Origin: CAZMRF01 sp964568735
GTDB taxonomy: Bacteria; Acidobacteriota; Polarisedimenticolia; JACPZX01
Length of the DNA: 64,000 bases
Direction of reading: 5' to 3'
Assembly: GCA_964568735.1 (NCBI GenBank)
Contig: CAZMRF010000019.1
Coordinates: 1 to 64,000 of the forward strand
The position numbers were made by a program, and so were the translations under genes. Positions 34,471-42,860 of the stretch are shown here, in pieces (the first letter of the stretch is position 1; each line of letters starts with the position of its first letter). The notes under the pieces were generated by a model. The model was not told where the DNA came from. It saw only the letters and a list, made by a program, of their open reading frames with translations, and did no database searches.

Positions 34471-35133
34471 ATGAGACCCCTCACGCGCAAGCTCGTCGTT
34501 GTCACCGCCTGTGCCCTGCTCGTCTCGCTCGTGGCCGCGTGTGCGCAGCGCCAGCAGCCGAGCACCACCTCGCACGACAAGACGAAGAGGGGCGCCGCTG
34601 TCGGCGCCGCCGCGGGCGCCATCGTGGGAGCGATCCTCGGCGAGGGTGAGGCCGACGACATCCTCAAGGGGGCCGCGATCGGCGCCGGCCTCGGAGCGGG
34701 CGTGGGAGCCTACATGGACCGCCAGGAGGAGAAGATCGCCCGCATTCCCGGGACCACCGTGGAGAGGGTTAGCGACAACAGGATCCTCGTCCACTTCAAC
34801 TCGGACGCCTTCTTCGCCGTGGACTCGTCGGATCTGGACGCCTCGGCGCGGATCAGCCTCAACGAGGCGGCGAAGGTCATCATCGAGTTCGACCAGACGG
34901 CCGTCGTGGTGCAGGGTCACACGGACTCCACCGGCACCGCCGAGCACAATCAGGATCTCTCGGTACGGCGCGCGGATTCCGTCCGCGCCTACCTGGCCGG
35001 CCGAGGCGTCAGCGATGCCCGCATGAAGTCGCGAGGCTACGGCGAGGACCACCCCGTCGCTACGAACGACACCACGGAAGGCCGCCAGCTCAACCGCCGC
35101 GTGGATCTGCTCCTGAAGGCCAAGGCGAAGTAG
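34471..35133 (+). CDS. OmpA-family lipoprotein with glycine zipper
   Basis: This 220-residue protein begins with a lipoprotein signal (SLVAACA). A glycine-zipper segment, AAVGAAAGAIVGAILG and AAIGAGLGAGVGAYMD, follows at about residues 42-85. The C-terminal OmpA domain (about 105-215) binds peptidoglycan: VVVQGHTDSTGTAEHNQDLS has the conserved Asp, and LNRRVDLLL the Arg. It should link the outer membrane to the cell wall. The start is ATG 34471, preceded by AGGAAGAGGAG. It stands alone, 190 bp right of the insertion element. Confidence 0.9.
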   Translation: MRPLTRKLVVVTACALLVSLVAACAQRQQPSTTSHDKTKRGAAVGAAAGAIVGAILGEGEADDILKGAAIGAGLGAGVGAYMDRQEEKIARIPGTTVERVSDNRILVHFNSDAFFAVDSSDLDASARISLNEAAKVIIEFDQTAVVVQGHTDSTGTAEHNQDLSVRRADSVRAYLAGRGVSDARMKSRGYGEDHPVATNDTTEGRQLNRRVDLLLKAKAK

Positions 35134-35227
35134 GTAGCGGGCAGACCCGGGATTTCGGTACGGCCCCCCTCCCCGCATATCCCGGCCTACACGGGACATC
35201 GCCGAAGAGCACCATCGCAAGCTCGGT

Positions 35228-35256
35228 TTGCCTGGAAAGCTCCTCTTGTGTAGAGT
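35228..35256 (+). promoter_or_regulatory. Promoter of vapBC
   Basis: TTGCCT (35228-35233) and TAGAGT (35251-35256) are 17 bases apart, about 30 bp before the vapB ATG at 35290. Confidence 0.5.
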
Positions 35257-35289
35257 CATGTGTGTTTTCTTGTGCGGAGGGAGGCTCGC

Positions 35290-35493
35290 ATGCCCACGAA
35301 TCTTGCGCTCGATGACGCCCTTGTAGAGGAGGCGAAGCGACTCGGGAGACATCGGTCGAAACGCGCAGCCGTCAACTCGGCCCTCGCCGAATACGTTGCC
35401 CGGCGGAAGCGCCGCCGGATTCTCGCGCTGTTCGGAAAGCTGAGGTGGGACTCGAAGTACGACTACAAGGCGGAGCGGAGTAGCCGCGGGTGA
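35290..35493 (+). CDS. vapB: VapB-type antitoxin
   Basis: This 67-residue antitoxin of the VapB/AbrB-like ribbon-helix-helix type begins MPTNLALDDALVEEAKRLG and continues with SKRAAVNSALAEYVARRKRR, followed by a short C-terminal tail that should wrap the toxin. GGAGGGAGG precedes ATG 35290. It overlaps vapC by four bases, so the pair is translated together and should repress its own promoter. Confidence 0.85.
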   Translation: MPTNLALDDALVEEAKRLGRHRSKRAAVNSALAEYVARRKRRRILALFGKLRWDSKYDYKAERSSRG

Positions 35494-35888
35494 GAGTGCT
35501 GGTCGACACGTCGGTGTGGTCTCTCGCCCTGCGCCGGCACGGACCCACGGATCACGCCGCCGTCGAAAAGCTCGTAGCCATGCTCCAGTCAGGTGAGGAC
35601 GTCTTCCTGACGGGCCTGATCCTCCAGGAAATCCTCCAGGCGTTTCGCTCGGATGCGTCGTTCCGGAAAGTCGCCAGGCACCTCGACCCCTTTCCGCTCC
35701 TGGAGCTGGAGCGGCCCGATTTCACGGCGGCGGCGGCCCTCCACAGAAGGTGTGCTGCCAGAGGAGTGAGCACCTCGACGGCCGACTGCCAGATTGCGAC
35801 CGCGGCGATCCGACACGATTGCCTGCTACTCTCGGCAGACAAGGACTTCGAGAGGATCGCACGCCTCAGCGATCTGAGGCTCGCCTGA
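35490..35888 (+). CDS. vapC: VapC PIN-domain ribonuclease toxin
   Basis: This 132-residue PIN-domain protein has the complete acidic set: D6 (LVDTSVW), E47 (LQEIL), D99 (TADCQIA) and D117 or D119 (SADKDF). VapC toxins cut tRNA or rRNA when freed from VapB. The start is GTG 35490, overlapping the antitoxin gene. No damage is visible, so the module appears functional. Confidence 0.9.
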   Translation: MRVLVDTSVWSLALRRHGPTDHAAVEKLVAMLQSGEDVFLTGLILQEILQAFRSDASFRKVARHLDPFPLLELERPDFTAAAALHRRCAARGVSTSTADCQIATAAIRHDCLLLSADKDFERIARLSDLRLA

Positions 35889-35982
35889 GGTCTCAGCCTG
35901 ACTGCGCCGGCCAGTAGAGGCTGGATGAGCCCGGTCTCCACTCCCCCACCTGATCTACCCTGTCCCGTAGCTGGGGGCGCCC

Positions 35983-36927
35983 ATGGAGCTGCGGGGCTAT
36001 ATCGCCAATACCGACTTCGACTGGCACACCTTCCTCTGCCGGCGACAACCCCTCGACGAAGTCAACTTCTGGAAACCCTCCGCGTCATCCTTCCAGGCCC
36101 CTCCCGGCATGCCGTTCCTTTTCAAGCTGAAGAGGCCCCACTACGCCGTCGCAGGGTTCGGCATCTTCGCACGGTACTCGTGCTTCCCCATGTCCCTGGC
36201 CTGGGACTTGTTCCGGGAGAAGAACGGCGCACCCGACTTCGACACCATGAAGCGCCTCATCGATCGGTATCACCATACTGGCAGCGACGGGCCACGGTTC
36301 GACTACGACATCGGCTGTATCATGGTGGCCGAGCCTGTGTTATTCAACGAGTCTGACTGGATCTCCCAGCCCGCGGACTGGCCACGCAACGTGGTTGCGG
36401 GAAAGCACTACGACCTCACGCAGGGTGAGGGGCGTCGCATCTGGGAGGCGTGCCTTCTGCGTTCTCGGGACTACGCACGCCGTCACGTGCCTGCCGATGG
36501 TCCCTTGCCGGCCGTGGCCGAAGGCGCCCGATTCGGCTCACCGCACCTTGTGGAGCCTCGCCTGGGCCAGGGCACATTCCGGATCGCCGTGACGGACGCC
36601 TACGGGCGCGCCTGCGCCGTCACCACTGAGCACACCCTGCCGGCGCTGGAGGCGGCCCACATCCAGAGGTACTCCCGGGGCGGACAGCACCGAGTCTCCA
36701 ATGGCATCCTGTTGCGCGCCGACATCCACAGGCTCTTCGACCATGGATACGTGACCATAACGCCGGACCACACCTTTCACGTCAGCCGCCGTATCGAGGA
36801 GGTCTTCAAGAACGGTCGTTCCTACTACCCGCTCGATGGCCAGCCCATCCAGCTCCCTCCAAACGAGTCCGACTGCCCGGACAGGCGACTCCTCGAGCAG
36901 CACAACGACACGGTGTTCTTGGGGTAG
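35983..36927 (+). CDS. HNH endonuclease with N-terminal sensor-like domain
   Basis: This 314-residue protein has a C-terminal HNH nuclease domain at about 190-290: LEAAHIQRYSRGGQHRVSNGILLRADIHRLFDHGYVTI includes His, Asn and His of the ββα-metal site. The first 180 residues are a separate domain beginning MELRGYIANTDFDWHTFL, reminiscent of PUA/EVE-like modules fused to HNH nucleases in restriction systems. It leads a three-gene run: HNH, then HIT 8 bp later, then a second HNH. Type IV-like restriction or another DNA-targeting defence role is plausible. Natural targets cannot be read from the sequence. Confidence 0.8.
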   Translation: MELRGYIANTDFDWHTFLCRRQPLDEVNFWKPSASSFQAPPGMPFLFKLKRPHYAVAGFGIFARYSCFPMSLAWDLFREKNGAPDFDTMKRLIDRYHHTGSDGPRFDYDIGCIMVAEPVLFNESDWISQPADWPRNVVAGKHYDLTQGEGRRIWEACLLRSRDYARRHVPADGPLPAVAEGARFGSPHLVEPRLGQGTFRIAVTDAYGRACAVTTEHTLPALEAAHIQRYSRGGQHRVSNGILLRADIHRLFDHGYVTITPDHTFHVSRRIEEVFKNGRSYYPLDGQPIQLPPNESDCPDRRLLEQHNDTVFLG

Positions 36928-36935
36928 GGCACACC

Positions 36936-37319
36936 ATGACCAGGCCCTCAATCGACTGCCCCTTCTGCCGTCCGGATCAGGACCGGGTCATCGAGGAGAC
37001 GGCGCTGACCCGGACGATCCGGGACGGATTCCCCGTCTCCCCCGGCCACACCCTCATCACGACGATTCGCCACGTGACCGGCTTCTTCGAGCTTACCGAG
37101 GACGAACGCGCCGCCTTGACTAGCGGTCTCTGGCGTGCGCGCGACCTGATCCTCCAGGAGCACACCCCCGACGGATTCAACGTCGGAGTCAACATCGGTG
37201 AAGCCGCCGGGCAGACCGTCCCGCACGTGCATGTCCATCTCATCCCCCGCTACAGCGGTGACGTGCCGAACCCCCGAGGGGGCGTCCGTGCCGTCATTCC
37301 AGACAAGGCCGGCTATTGA
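36936..37319 (+). CDS. HIT-family nucleotide hydrolase
   Basis: This 127-residue HIT protein has CPFC at the N-terminus and the catalytic triad HVHVHLIPR near residue 95, preceded by GFNVGVNIGEAAGQT. HIT enzymes split nucleoside phosphoramidates, dinucleoside polyphosphates or, in the aprataxin branch, AMP left on DNA ends by abortive ligation. Placement between two HNH nuclease genes, 8 and 28 bp away, makes a role in nucleotide or DNA-end processing attractive, but this is inference. Confidence 0.85.
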   Translation: MTRPSIDCPFCRPDQDRVIEETALTRTIRDGFPVSPGHTLITTIRHVTGFFELTEDERAALTSGLWRARDLILQEHTPDGFNVGVNIGEAAGQTVPHVHVHLIPRYSGDVPNPRGGVRAVIPDKAGY

Positions 37320-37347
37320 TGGTTCATGCCGCGATGGCTTACTCCTG

Positions 37348-38550
37348 ATGAAGAACGTGCCGAGTTTCAACGAAGTCCTCTTCCTTGAGAAGCTCCAGCG
37401 CCTCCTGTCCGCGGGAGATTTCACCTCGACGTACAAGTTCGCTGTTCTCATCGCGCTCACAGAACTCAGCGCCGAGGCGCCCCCGCAGTCCGCGGAGTTG
37501 ACGCATGCCTTCATCACTCGCCAGCTCGCCGAGAAGGTTATCCGGCTCTACTGGCCTCACGTGCGCCCCTTCGTCCCCGATCGGGACCGGAACCCCCGCG
37601 TGCTGCGACAGAATCAACAAGGCCAAGCCGCAATCATCAGCTGGATCCATGGGTTCCAGGAGCGCACGCTGGGCGGACGAATTCCGCCAACGCACCTCGA
37701 CGGCCTGATGCGCGCTCACGCAGGAGGATACGAGCGGCTGCTGCGGGACGTCGAGTGGAAGCTGATCGAAATGCCGCTCCCCCGTCTCCAGGAGATCAAC
37801 AGGGAGACAGACGATTTCATCTACTCGATCAGCTGGGCCAAGGCCGATGTCGAGCCCTACGGAGGGCGTCTCAAGCCCATCATCCGGAACTACCAGGCAG
37901 GGCAGCGGACCTCGTTCGACAACAGGATCTTGATGAACCCGGGCGTGGTTGCGACAATGAGGCGCCTCAGTGGGATCATCAGGGATCTCGTCGAGGCACG
38001 ATGGGTCCTGAAAGTCGAGCAGATCGACCCGGACCTCAGGCGGGACCACAGTCTCAGGGATCATCTCTTTGGCGTTGACCGAAGATCGTTGGCACCGGTT
38101 CGCTCGCACCTTGTCGAGCTCCAGCGTGGCACCTGCTTTTATTGCCGAAGCAAGTCCAGAGCCCTTCACGTGGACCATTTCCTGCCCCATGCGCTCACGC
38201 GGGTGGACTTCATCGAGAACCTCGTCGCCGCGTGCTCACGATGCAATGGCGCCAAGAGTGTCCACCTAGCCGCCGAACACCACGTGGAACGCTGGCTGGG
38301 CAGGGTCAGCCCTGGGGAGAGCTCAGCCGACATGCTCGGCCAGGTCGCGACCGACTCCGGATGGCCGACGGGTCTCTGCCCCTCGCTCAGCCTCGCGAGG
38401 CTCATCTACGGCCAACACCCGGGGAAGGCACGGCTCTGGCGCGATGATGGGAACTTTGTTCCCTGGACGAAAGAAGCTCTCCTCGCCCGCATCGACGGTA
38501 CCCTTGGCGACGCCGACTGCGCTTCGCCTTGGTCTGGCGGCGCCTCCTAG
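37348..38550 (+). CDS. HNH endonuclease domain protein (second of trio)
   Basis: This protein of about 400 residues has an unassigned helical N-terminal part (MKNVPSFNEVLFLEKLQRLL onward). Near residues 255-310 it has a zinc-type HNH core: GTCFYCRSKSRALHVDHFLP, then NLVAACSRCNGAKS. Two CxxC pairs bracket the catalytic His. The final 100 residues are variable. I chose ATG 37348, 28 bp after the HIT stop; a longer frame reads into the HIT gene. The N-terminal domain shows no similarity to the first HNH protein, so the two nucleases are not a simple duplication. Confidence 0.75.
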   Translation: MKNVPSFNEVLFLEKLQRLLSAGDFTSTYKFAVLIALTELSAEAPPQSAELTHAFITRQLAEKVIRLYWPHVRPFVPDRDRNPRVLRQNQQGQAAIISWIHGFQERTLGGRIPPTHLDGLMRAHAGGYERLLRDVEWKLIEMPLPRLQEINRETDDFIYSISWAKADVEPYGGRLKPIIRNYQAGQRTSFDNRILMNPGVVATMRRLSGIIRDLVEARWVLKVEQIDPDLRRDHSLRDHLFGVDRRSLAPVRSHLVELQRGTCFYCRSKSRALHVDHFLPHALTRVDFIENLVAACSRCNGAKSVHLAAEHHVERWLGRVSPGESSADMLGQVATDSGWPTGLCPSLSLARLIYGQHPGKARLWRDDGNFVPWTKEALLARIDGTLGDADCASPWSGGAS

Positions 38551-38683
38551 TCTCTCGCTGACTCGTTCGTGCGATGTGAATCGGGGTGTCGACACAGCAG
38601 CTCCTCACGGCAGGTTCAGCAAACTTGTCCGCGCTGAGAGAATAGGAATCTAATCCGGCACGGAGTCCAGGGTACGCACTTGC

Positions 38684-41428
38684 CTATTCCGCCTTCCTGT
38701 ACGCCTCGATCCAGTTCTGGCTGATCACGAGGCGGGGCTTCTCGGGTTGATCGCCGGGGGCGGCCTGGACGATGACGAAGTGCTCTCCGTCGGGGTGGAC
38801 GTCGTACATCCTGGGGCCGGAGGAGAGCAGAAGGTCCGCGCTGGCGTCGCTGTCGAAGAGCTTTTGCGGGGTGGAGAGCTTCAGGGCTGGCGCCGTCGTC
38901 ACCTTCACCATCATGAGCGCCGTGCCTCCAGGCTGCTCTTCCAGGTAGTACAGCTCGTCGCCCTTGCGGCTCCAGCGGGCCCAGCCGCCCCCGTTGACCG
39001 AAACCTGCCACTTCCCCTCTCCGCTCGGGAACTTCTTGAGATAGATCTCTTCTTCGCCCGACTCGTCGGAGCCGTAGGCCACATAGTTGCCGTCCGGCGA
39101 CATCTGCACGTCCCACTGCCCGCCAGGCGCGGTCAGCAGAGGCTGGGGCTCCGCGCCGGATTCCAGCGAGACGTAGAAAAGATCATCCCCCGTCGGGCGG
39201 CCCGGGACCATGAAGACGGCCCAGGGCACGCCGGGGCGAAACGACGGCAGCTCTCCCCTCTCGACGAAGACCACGGGCTCGTCGGTTCCGTCGGCTGCGC
39301 GGGACAGGAGGCTCGTGTTGCCCATGCCTCCTGAGTAGACGATTCGATCGTCGCCGGGGAACCAGGCCCCGGCCCATTCCTGCGCATCCTCGAAGGTCAT
39401 CCGCGTCTGGGTCCCGCGCTCGATGTCGTGCACCCACATGTCACGGTTGTCGCCGGCATCCGACGAGACGAGGACCCGCGTCCCATCCCAGGAAACCTCC
39501 GGGAAGTTCAGTCCCGGCTGAGGCTGCCCGATTGTCCCGGTCACCTTTCCCGTGCGATCCACGAGGGCCAGATGGCGAAGGCTGCTGGCCGCGCCCAGCG
39601 CGTAGAGGAGCGTGCCGTCGCCGGCAACGCTGGGCCAAGCCCCCTTCGGGTCGAGCAGGAAGGGATCGCCGGTCGTCTCGAGACTGGCGAGGGAAAAGGG
39701 GACGGCCCATACGCCCGAGCTGCGCGTTCGTCTGAAGTAGAGGATATGGCCGCTGGGCGCATAGACGGCGCCTTCGATTCGCTCACCCGGCATCTTGAGG
39801 ACGACACGTCGCCGCCCCTCGGCGAAGACCTCGATCGTGTCGGGGCCCTCGGGGCCGTGTACCGTGTAGAGGACGCCCCTGGCACCGGGCAGGACGTGCG
39901 GTGTGTGGTAGTCGGATGCCTCACCCTCAACGGCATCGATGAAGGGGCGGGGCTCCCCACCCATGGCCGAGAGGGCCAGCATGGCCCCGCTGGCCTTGAC
40001 CATGTAGATCGTGCCGTCGGGACCCCAGGCGCCTCCATCGTAGCGGCCCGTTCCCAGCTCGCTGATCACCACGGGCTGACCTCCGGCCGCCTCGACCTTG
40101 TACAGGCTGCCCCGGGTCTCGTAGGCCAGGCTCTCCCCATCAGGCGACCAGAAGGGTGCGTGAGCGCTGGCGCTCCCCGGCACCTGCCGTGGCTCGAGCG
40201 TGTCGAGGTCGCGGATCCAGAGGCTGTCTTCCGCTACGTAGGCGATCCTCCGCCCGTCGGGAGAGATCACGGGAGCGCGGCGATAGGGCAGCTCCAGCCC
40301 GGCCGGCTCCAGCGCGAATTTCCTCGCCGGCAGATCCTGCCGGGGCGGTCCGAGGAGCCACATCGTGGCCCCGACGCCGGCAATTGCGACGATCGCGAGC
40401 GACGCAATCCATGTCGCGAGCCCCGGGCCGCGCCTTGCCACCCGTGCAGCCGACGCAAGTCCGGATTGAGCCGCCGCGGAGCCCTGGCCGCTCATCGAGC
40501 CACCGAAGCGAGCCGTGGTCTCCCCTCGAGAGCCGGTCAGCGTCGCGGCCGTGGGGCGCAGAACATCTTCGATGGCGATGCGTGCCTCGCCGATGGACTG
40601 AAGGCGGCGCCGGACGTCCTTCACCAGGCAGCGGCGAAGGAGGTCAGCCACCGCCGGCGGTGTCCCGGCGGGAAGAAGGCTCCAGTCAGGCTCGTCCTTG
40701 ATGACCGAGGCCAGGGTGTCGGAGACGGTCTCTCCGCTGAAGAGCTGCCCGCCGGCCAGCATCTCGAAGAGAACGACGCCGAACGACCAGATGTCGGCGC
40801 GGCGGTCGACGACCTTCCCCTTGGCCTGCTCGGGGCTCATGTATGCTGCCGTACCCAGGACCACGCCCATCCTCGTTGCCGCGACCGTGAGGGTGGGCGA
40901 CAGCGACTGGCTGGGGTCGGAGGCCGATGCGCCGGGCTCCCCCTCAAGCGCCTTGGCCAGCCCGAAGTCGAGAACCTTCACCTTCCCATCCGGCGTGAGC
41001 TTCACGTTGGCGGGCTTGAGGTCGCGGTGGACAACGCCCTTGTCGTGGGCGGCCTCGACCGCCTCGGCGATCTGGCCCCCTATCTCGAGCGCCTCGTCGA
41101 GCGGGAGGGGTCCGCTCCTGAGCCGATGCGACAGATCGCCGCCTTCGACCAGCTCGAGAACCAGCACCCGCCGGCCGTCCGACTCCTCCACTCCGTAGAT
41201 GGCGGCGATGTTCGGATGGTTCAGCGAGGCGAGGACCTGGGCTTCGCGATGGAAGCGGGCCATCCGCTCGGGATCCGCCGAGAAGATCTCGGGGAGGATC
41301 TTCAGCGCCACGTCGCGGCCCAGCTTCGCGTCCGTCGCGCGCCAGACTTCTCCCATCCCCCCGGCGCCGATCTTCGCCGTGATGGAGTAGTGGGCTATCG
41401 ATTCACCAATCACGTCGCGGGGCTCCAT
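38684..41428 (-). CDS. Ser/Thr kinase with C-terminal PD40 beta-propeller
   Basis: This protein of about 914 residues starts with a Hanks-type kinase domain (about 12-285). IGAGGMGEVWRA is the nucleotide loop, VALKILPE holds the catalytic Lys, VVHRDLKPANV the catalytic Asp, LDFGLAK the DFG motif and GTAAYMSPEQAKG the APE-like segment. A transmembrane helix follows (WIASLAIVAIAGVGATMWLL). The outer part has TolB-like PD40 blades such as SPDGRRIAY and SPDGNYVAY. It should sense an extracytoplasmic ligand and signal inward. ATG 41428 opens directly into the kinase; longer starts to 41575 are possible. This domain pair is especially abundant in Acidobacteriota. Confidence 0.85.
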   Translation of the reverse strand: MEPRDVIGESIAHYSITAKIGAGGMGEVWRATDAKLGRDVALKILPEIFSADPERMARFHREAQVLASLNHPNIAAIYGVEESDGRRVLVLELVEGGDLSHRLRSGPLPLDEALEIGGQIAEAVEAAHDKGVVHRDLKPANVKLTPDGKVKVLDFGLAKALEGEPGASASDPSQSLSPTLTVAATRMGVVLGTAAYMSPEQAKGKVVDRRADIWSFGVVLFEMLAGGQLFSGETVSDTLASVIKDEPDWSLLPAGTPPAVADLLRRCLVKDVRRRLQSIGEARIAIEDVLRPTAATLTGSRGETTARFGGSMSGQGSAAAQSGLASAARVARRGPGLATWIASLAIVAIAGVGATMWLLGPPRQDLPARKFALEPAGLELPYRRAPVISPDGRRIAYVAEDSLWIRDLDTLEPRQVPGSASAHAPFWSPDGESLAYETRGSLYKVEAAGGQPVVISELGTGRYDGGAWGPDGTIYMVKASGAMLALSAMGGEPRPFIDAVEGEASDYHTPHVLPGARGVLYTVHGPEGPDTIEVFAEGRRRVVLKMPGERIEGAVYAPSGHILYFRRTRSSGVWAVPFSLASLETTGDPFLLDPKGAWPSVAGDGTLLYALGAASSLRHLALVDRTGKVTGTIGQPQPGLNFPEVSWDGTRVLVSSDAGDNRDMWVHDIERGTQTRMTFEDAQEWAGAWFPGDDRIVYSGGMGNTSLLSRAADGTDEPVVFVERGELPSFRPGVPWAVFMVPGRPTGDDLFYVSLESGAEPQPLLTAPGGQWDVQMSPDGNYVAYGSDESGEEEIYLKKFPSGEGKWQVSVNGGGWARWSRKGDELYYLEEQPGGTALMMVKVTTAPALKLSTPQKLFDSDASADLLLSSGPRMYDVHPDGEHFVIVQAAPGDQPEKPRLVISQNWIEAYRKAE

Positions 41429-41668
41429 GCGGCCGGGCGTTGCGGGCAGGCATGCTGGATCCGCCATCACTCCGATCTCAAGGACCGCCGCGCATGGCGC
41501 GCCTCCCGCGGGGTGCCCGGACGCCACAGGGTATACCGGCGCGTCCAGCGAGGCCTCCCGCTCCGCCAGAGACACCCCAAGGAGCGGGTGAACGATCGAT
41601 TCCGGCCAAGGTCCGGGCCCGAATCCGCCGAAGGCGCCGGCGCCGAAAGGTGGGGTATAGTTCCATCG

Positions 41669-41983
41669 ATGGCCGCCCAGCGAAGGGACAACCGGGCTAT
41701 TGCTTCAAGGACTCGACGTACAACCGCCGTGCTTGCTTCAGACACGTCGAGCGAGGTCGAACAGATCCAGATTGAGCTCTGGAGACGGATGTCCCCGTTG
41801 GAGAAGCTCCGCGCCGTGTCGGCTGCAAGCCTGGCTGCGCAGGAGCTTTCACTCGCCGGCATCCGGCGGCGCTACCCTGACGCTTCTGACAGCGAGCGCA
41901 TGCTCCACCTCGCGATTCTGAAGCTCGGCCGCACGCTGGCGTCCAAGGCTTATCCGGGCGTTCACCTTCTCCTCGGCGGCTGA
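41669..41983 (+). CDS. Small partner protein of a decayed nucleotidyltransferase locus
   Basis: This 104-residue helical protein contains WRRMSPLEKLRAVSAASLAA and LAGIRRRYPDASDSERMLHL. Short proteins with this pattern commonly precede a nucleotidyltransferase-like gene in two-gene modules that resemble toxin-antitoxin pairs. Directly after its stop, two bases on, comes only the tail of such a partner (41985-42131), so this gene is an orphan. The start is ATG 41669. Confidence 0.55.
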   Translation: MAAQRRDNRAIASRTRRTTAVLASDTSSEVEQIQIELWRRMSPLEKLRAVSAASLAAQELSLAGIRRRYPDASDSERMLHLAILKLGRTLASKAYPGVHLLLGG

Positions 41984-41984
41984 T

Positions 41985-42131
41985 CGTCAGTGGCTCGATA
42001 TCCTGGGCATCATCCTCGTACAAGGCGCGGCACTGGACGACATCTACCTCCGCCAGGGCGCTGACACCCTCGGCGTTCTCGATCTTCTCAATCGTGTTCT
42101 GGGTGAGATTCGTGGCGATGATCTTGCTTGA
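41985..42131 (+). pseudogene. C-terminal remnant of a nucleotidyltransferase-like gene
   Basis: A 48-codon frame without a start, ending TGA at 42129-42131, encodes a tail beginning RQWLDILGIILVQGAALDD and followed by LGVLDLLNRVLGE. This pattern (W-x-D-I/V-L-G-I-x-K/x-VQ, then DYLR-like, then LGVxDLLxRxL) is the usual C-terminus of nucleotidyltransferase partners of the preceding small protein. The N-terminal catalytic part with GSxxxGxAR... is gone, as though an internal deletion removed it. Confidence 0.55.
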
Positions 42132-42171
42132 GCAGACTCAGCCGGTGAGCTGAGGCTCCACGAGGAGTTCC

Positions 42172-42765
42172 ATGGCGCGCGCGAAGGCGATGGCTCTATT
42201 GAAGAAGCGGAAGCCGGCGGCGGCCGCGCGGCATGTGGCGTTTCTGAGAGCGATCAACGTCGCGGGCCATGCCGTCGTGAAGATGGAGGATCTCAAGGAA
42301 GCCTTCACTGCGGCCGGATGCCGCAACGTCGAGAGCTACATCCAGAGCGGCAACGTCATCTACGAAGCGCCGGCCACCGGCCACGCCGCCCTGGCCGGCA
42401 GGATCCTCTCCCGCCTGAGCCGCCTCCTTGGCGGCGAGGTCGTCGTCATCTTCCGCACGCTGGCACACCTCGCGGACCTCGTCCGGGCCGATCCGTTCAA
42501 GGGCGTGCCCTCCGGCTCCGACGTGAAGCTCTACGTCGTCTTCCTCGAGAAGCGGCCCCGTAGCGCTCCGCGCTTTCCGCTCGAGGACCCGAAAGAGGCG
42601 CTGAGGGCCTCGGGGATGAAGGGCCTCGAGATCTTCGTCGTGAGCGGCAGGACGGTGAAGGGCTCCCACGGTTTCCCCAACGCCTTCATCGAGAAGGCGA
42701 CCGGAGTCGCCGCCACGAGCCGGAACTGGAACACGATCACCAGGATCGTCGACCGCTTCGCCTGA
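42172..42765 (+). CDS. DUF1697 family protein
   Basis: This 197-residue protein matches DUF1697: HVAFLRAINVAGHAVVKMEDLKEAF near the start, then NVESYIQSGNVIYEA, later IEKATGVAATSRNWNTI. The family has a ferredoxin-like fold and no established activity. A basic N-terminal extension of about 20 residues precedes the domain, so the true start could be further in. It lies directly after the nucleotidyltransferase remnant. Confidence 0.85.
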   Translation: MARAKAMALLKKRKPAAAARHVAFLRAINVAGHAVVKMEDLKEAFTAAGCRNVESYIQSGNVIYEAPATGHAALAGRILSRLSRLLGGEVVVIFRTLAHLADLVRADPFKGVPSGSDVKLYVVFLEKRPRSAPRFPLEDPKEALRASGMKGLEIFVVSGRTVKGSHGFPNAFIEKATGVAATSRNWNTITRIVDRFA

Positions 42766-42860
42766 GCGTTGATAGAACCGCGATCTGGTGTCAGGAGCGA
42801 TTCGTCTGAGTATCGAGCGCGGTGCTCGAGAACGACCCGAAGGTCAGGTCTCGCGAATCG

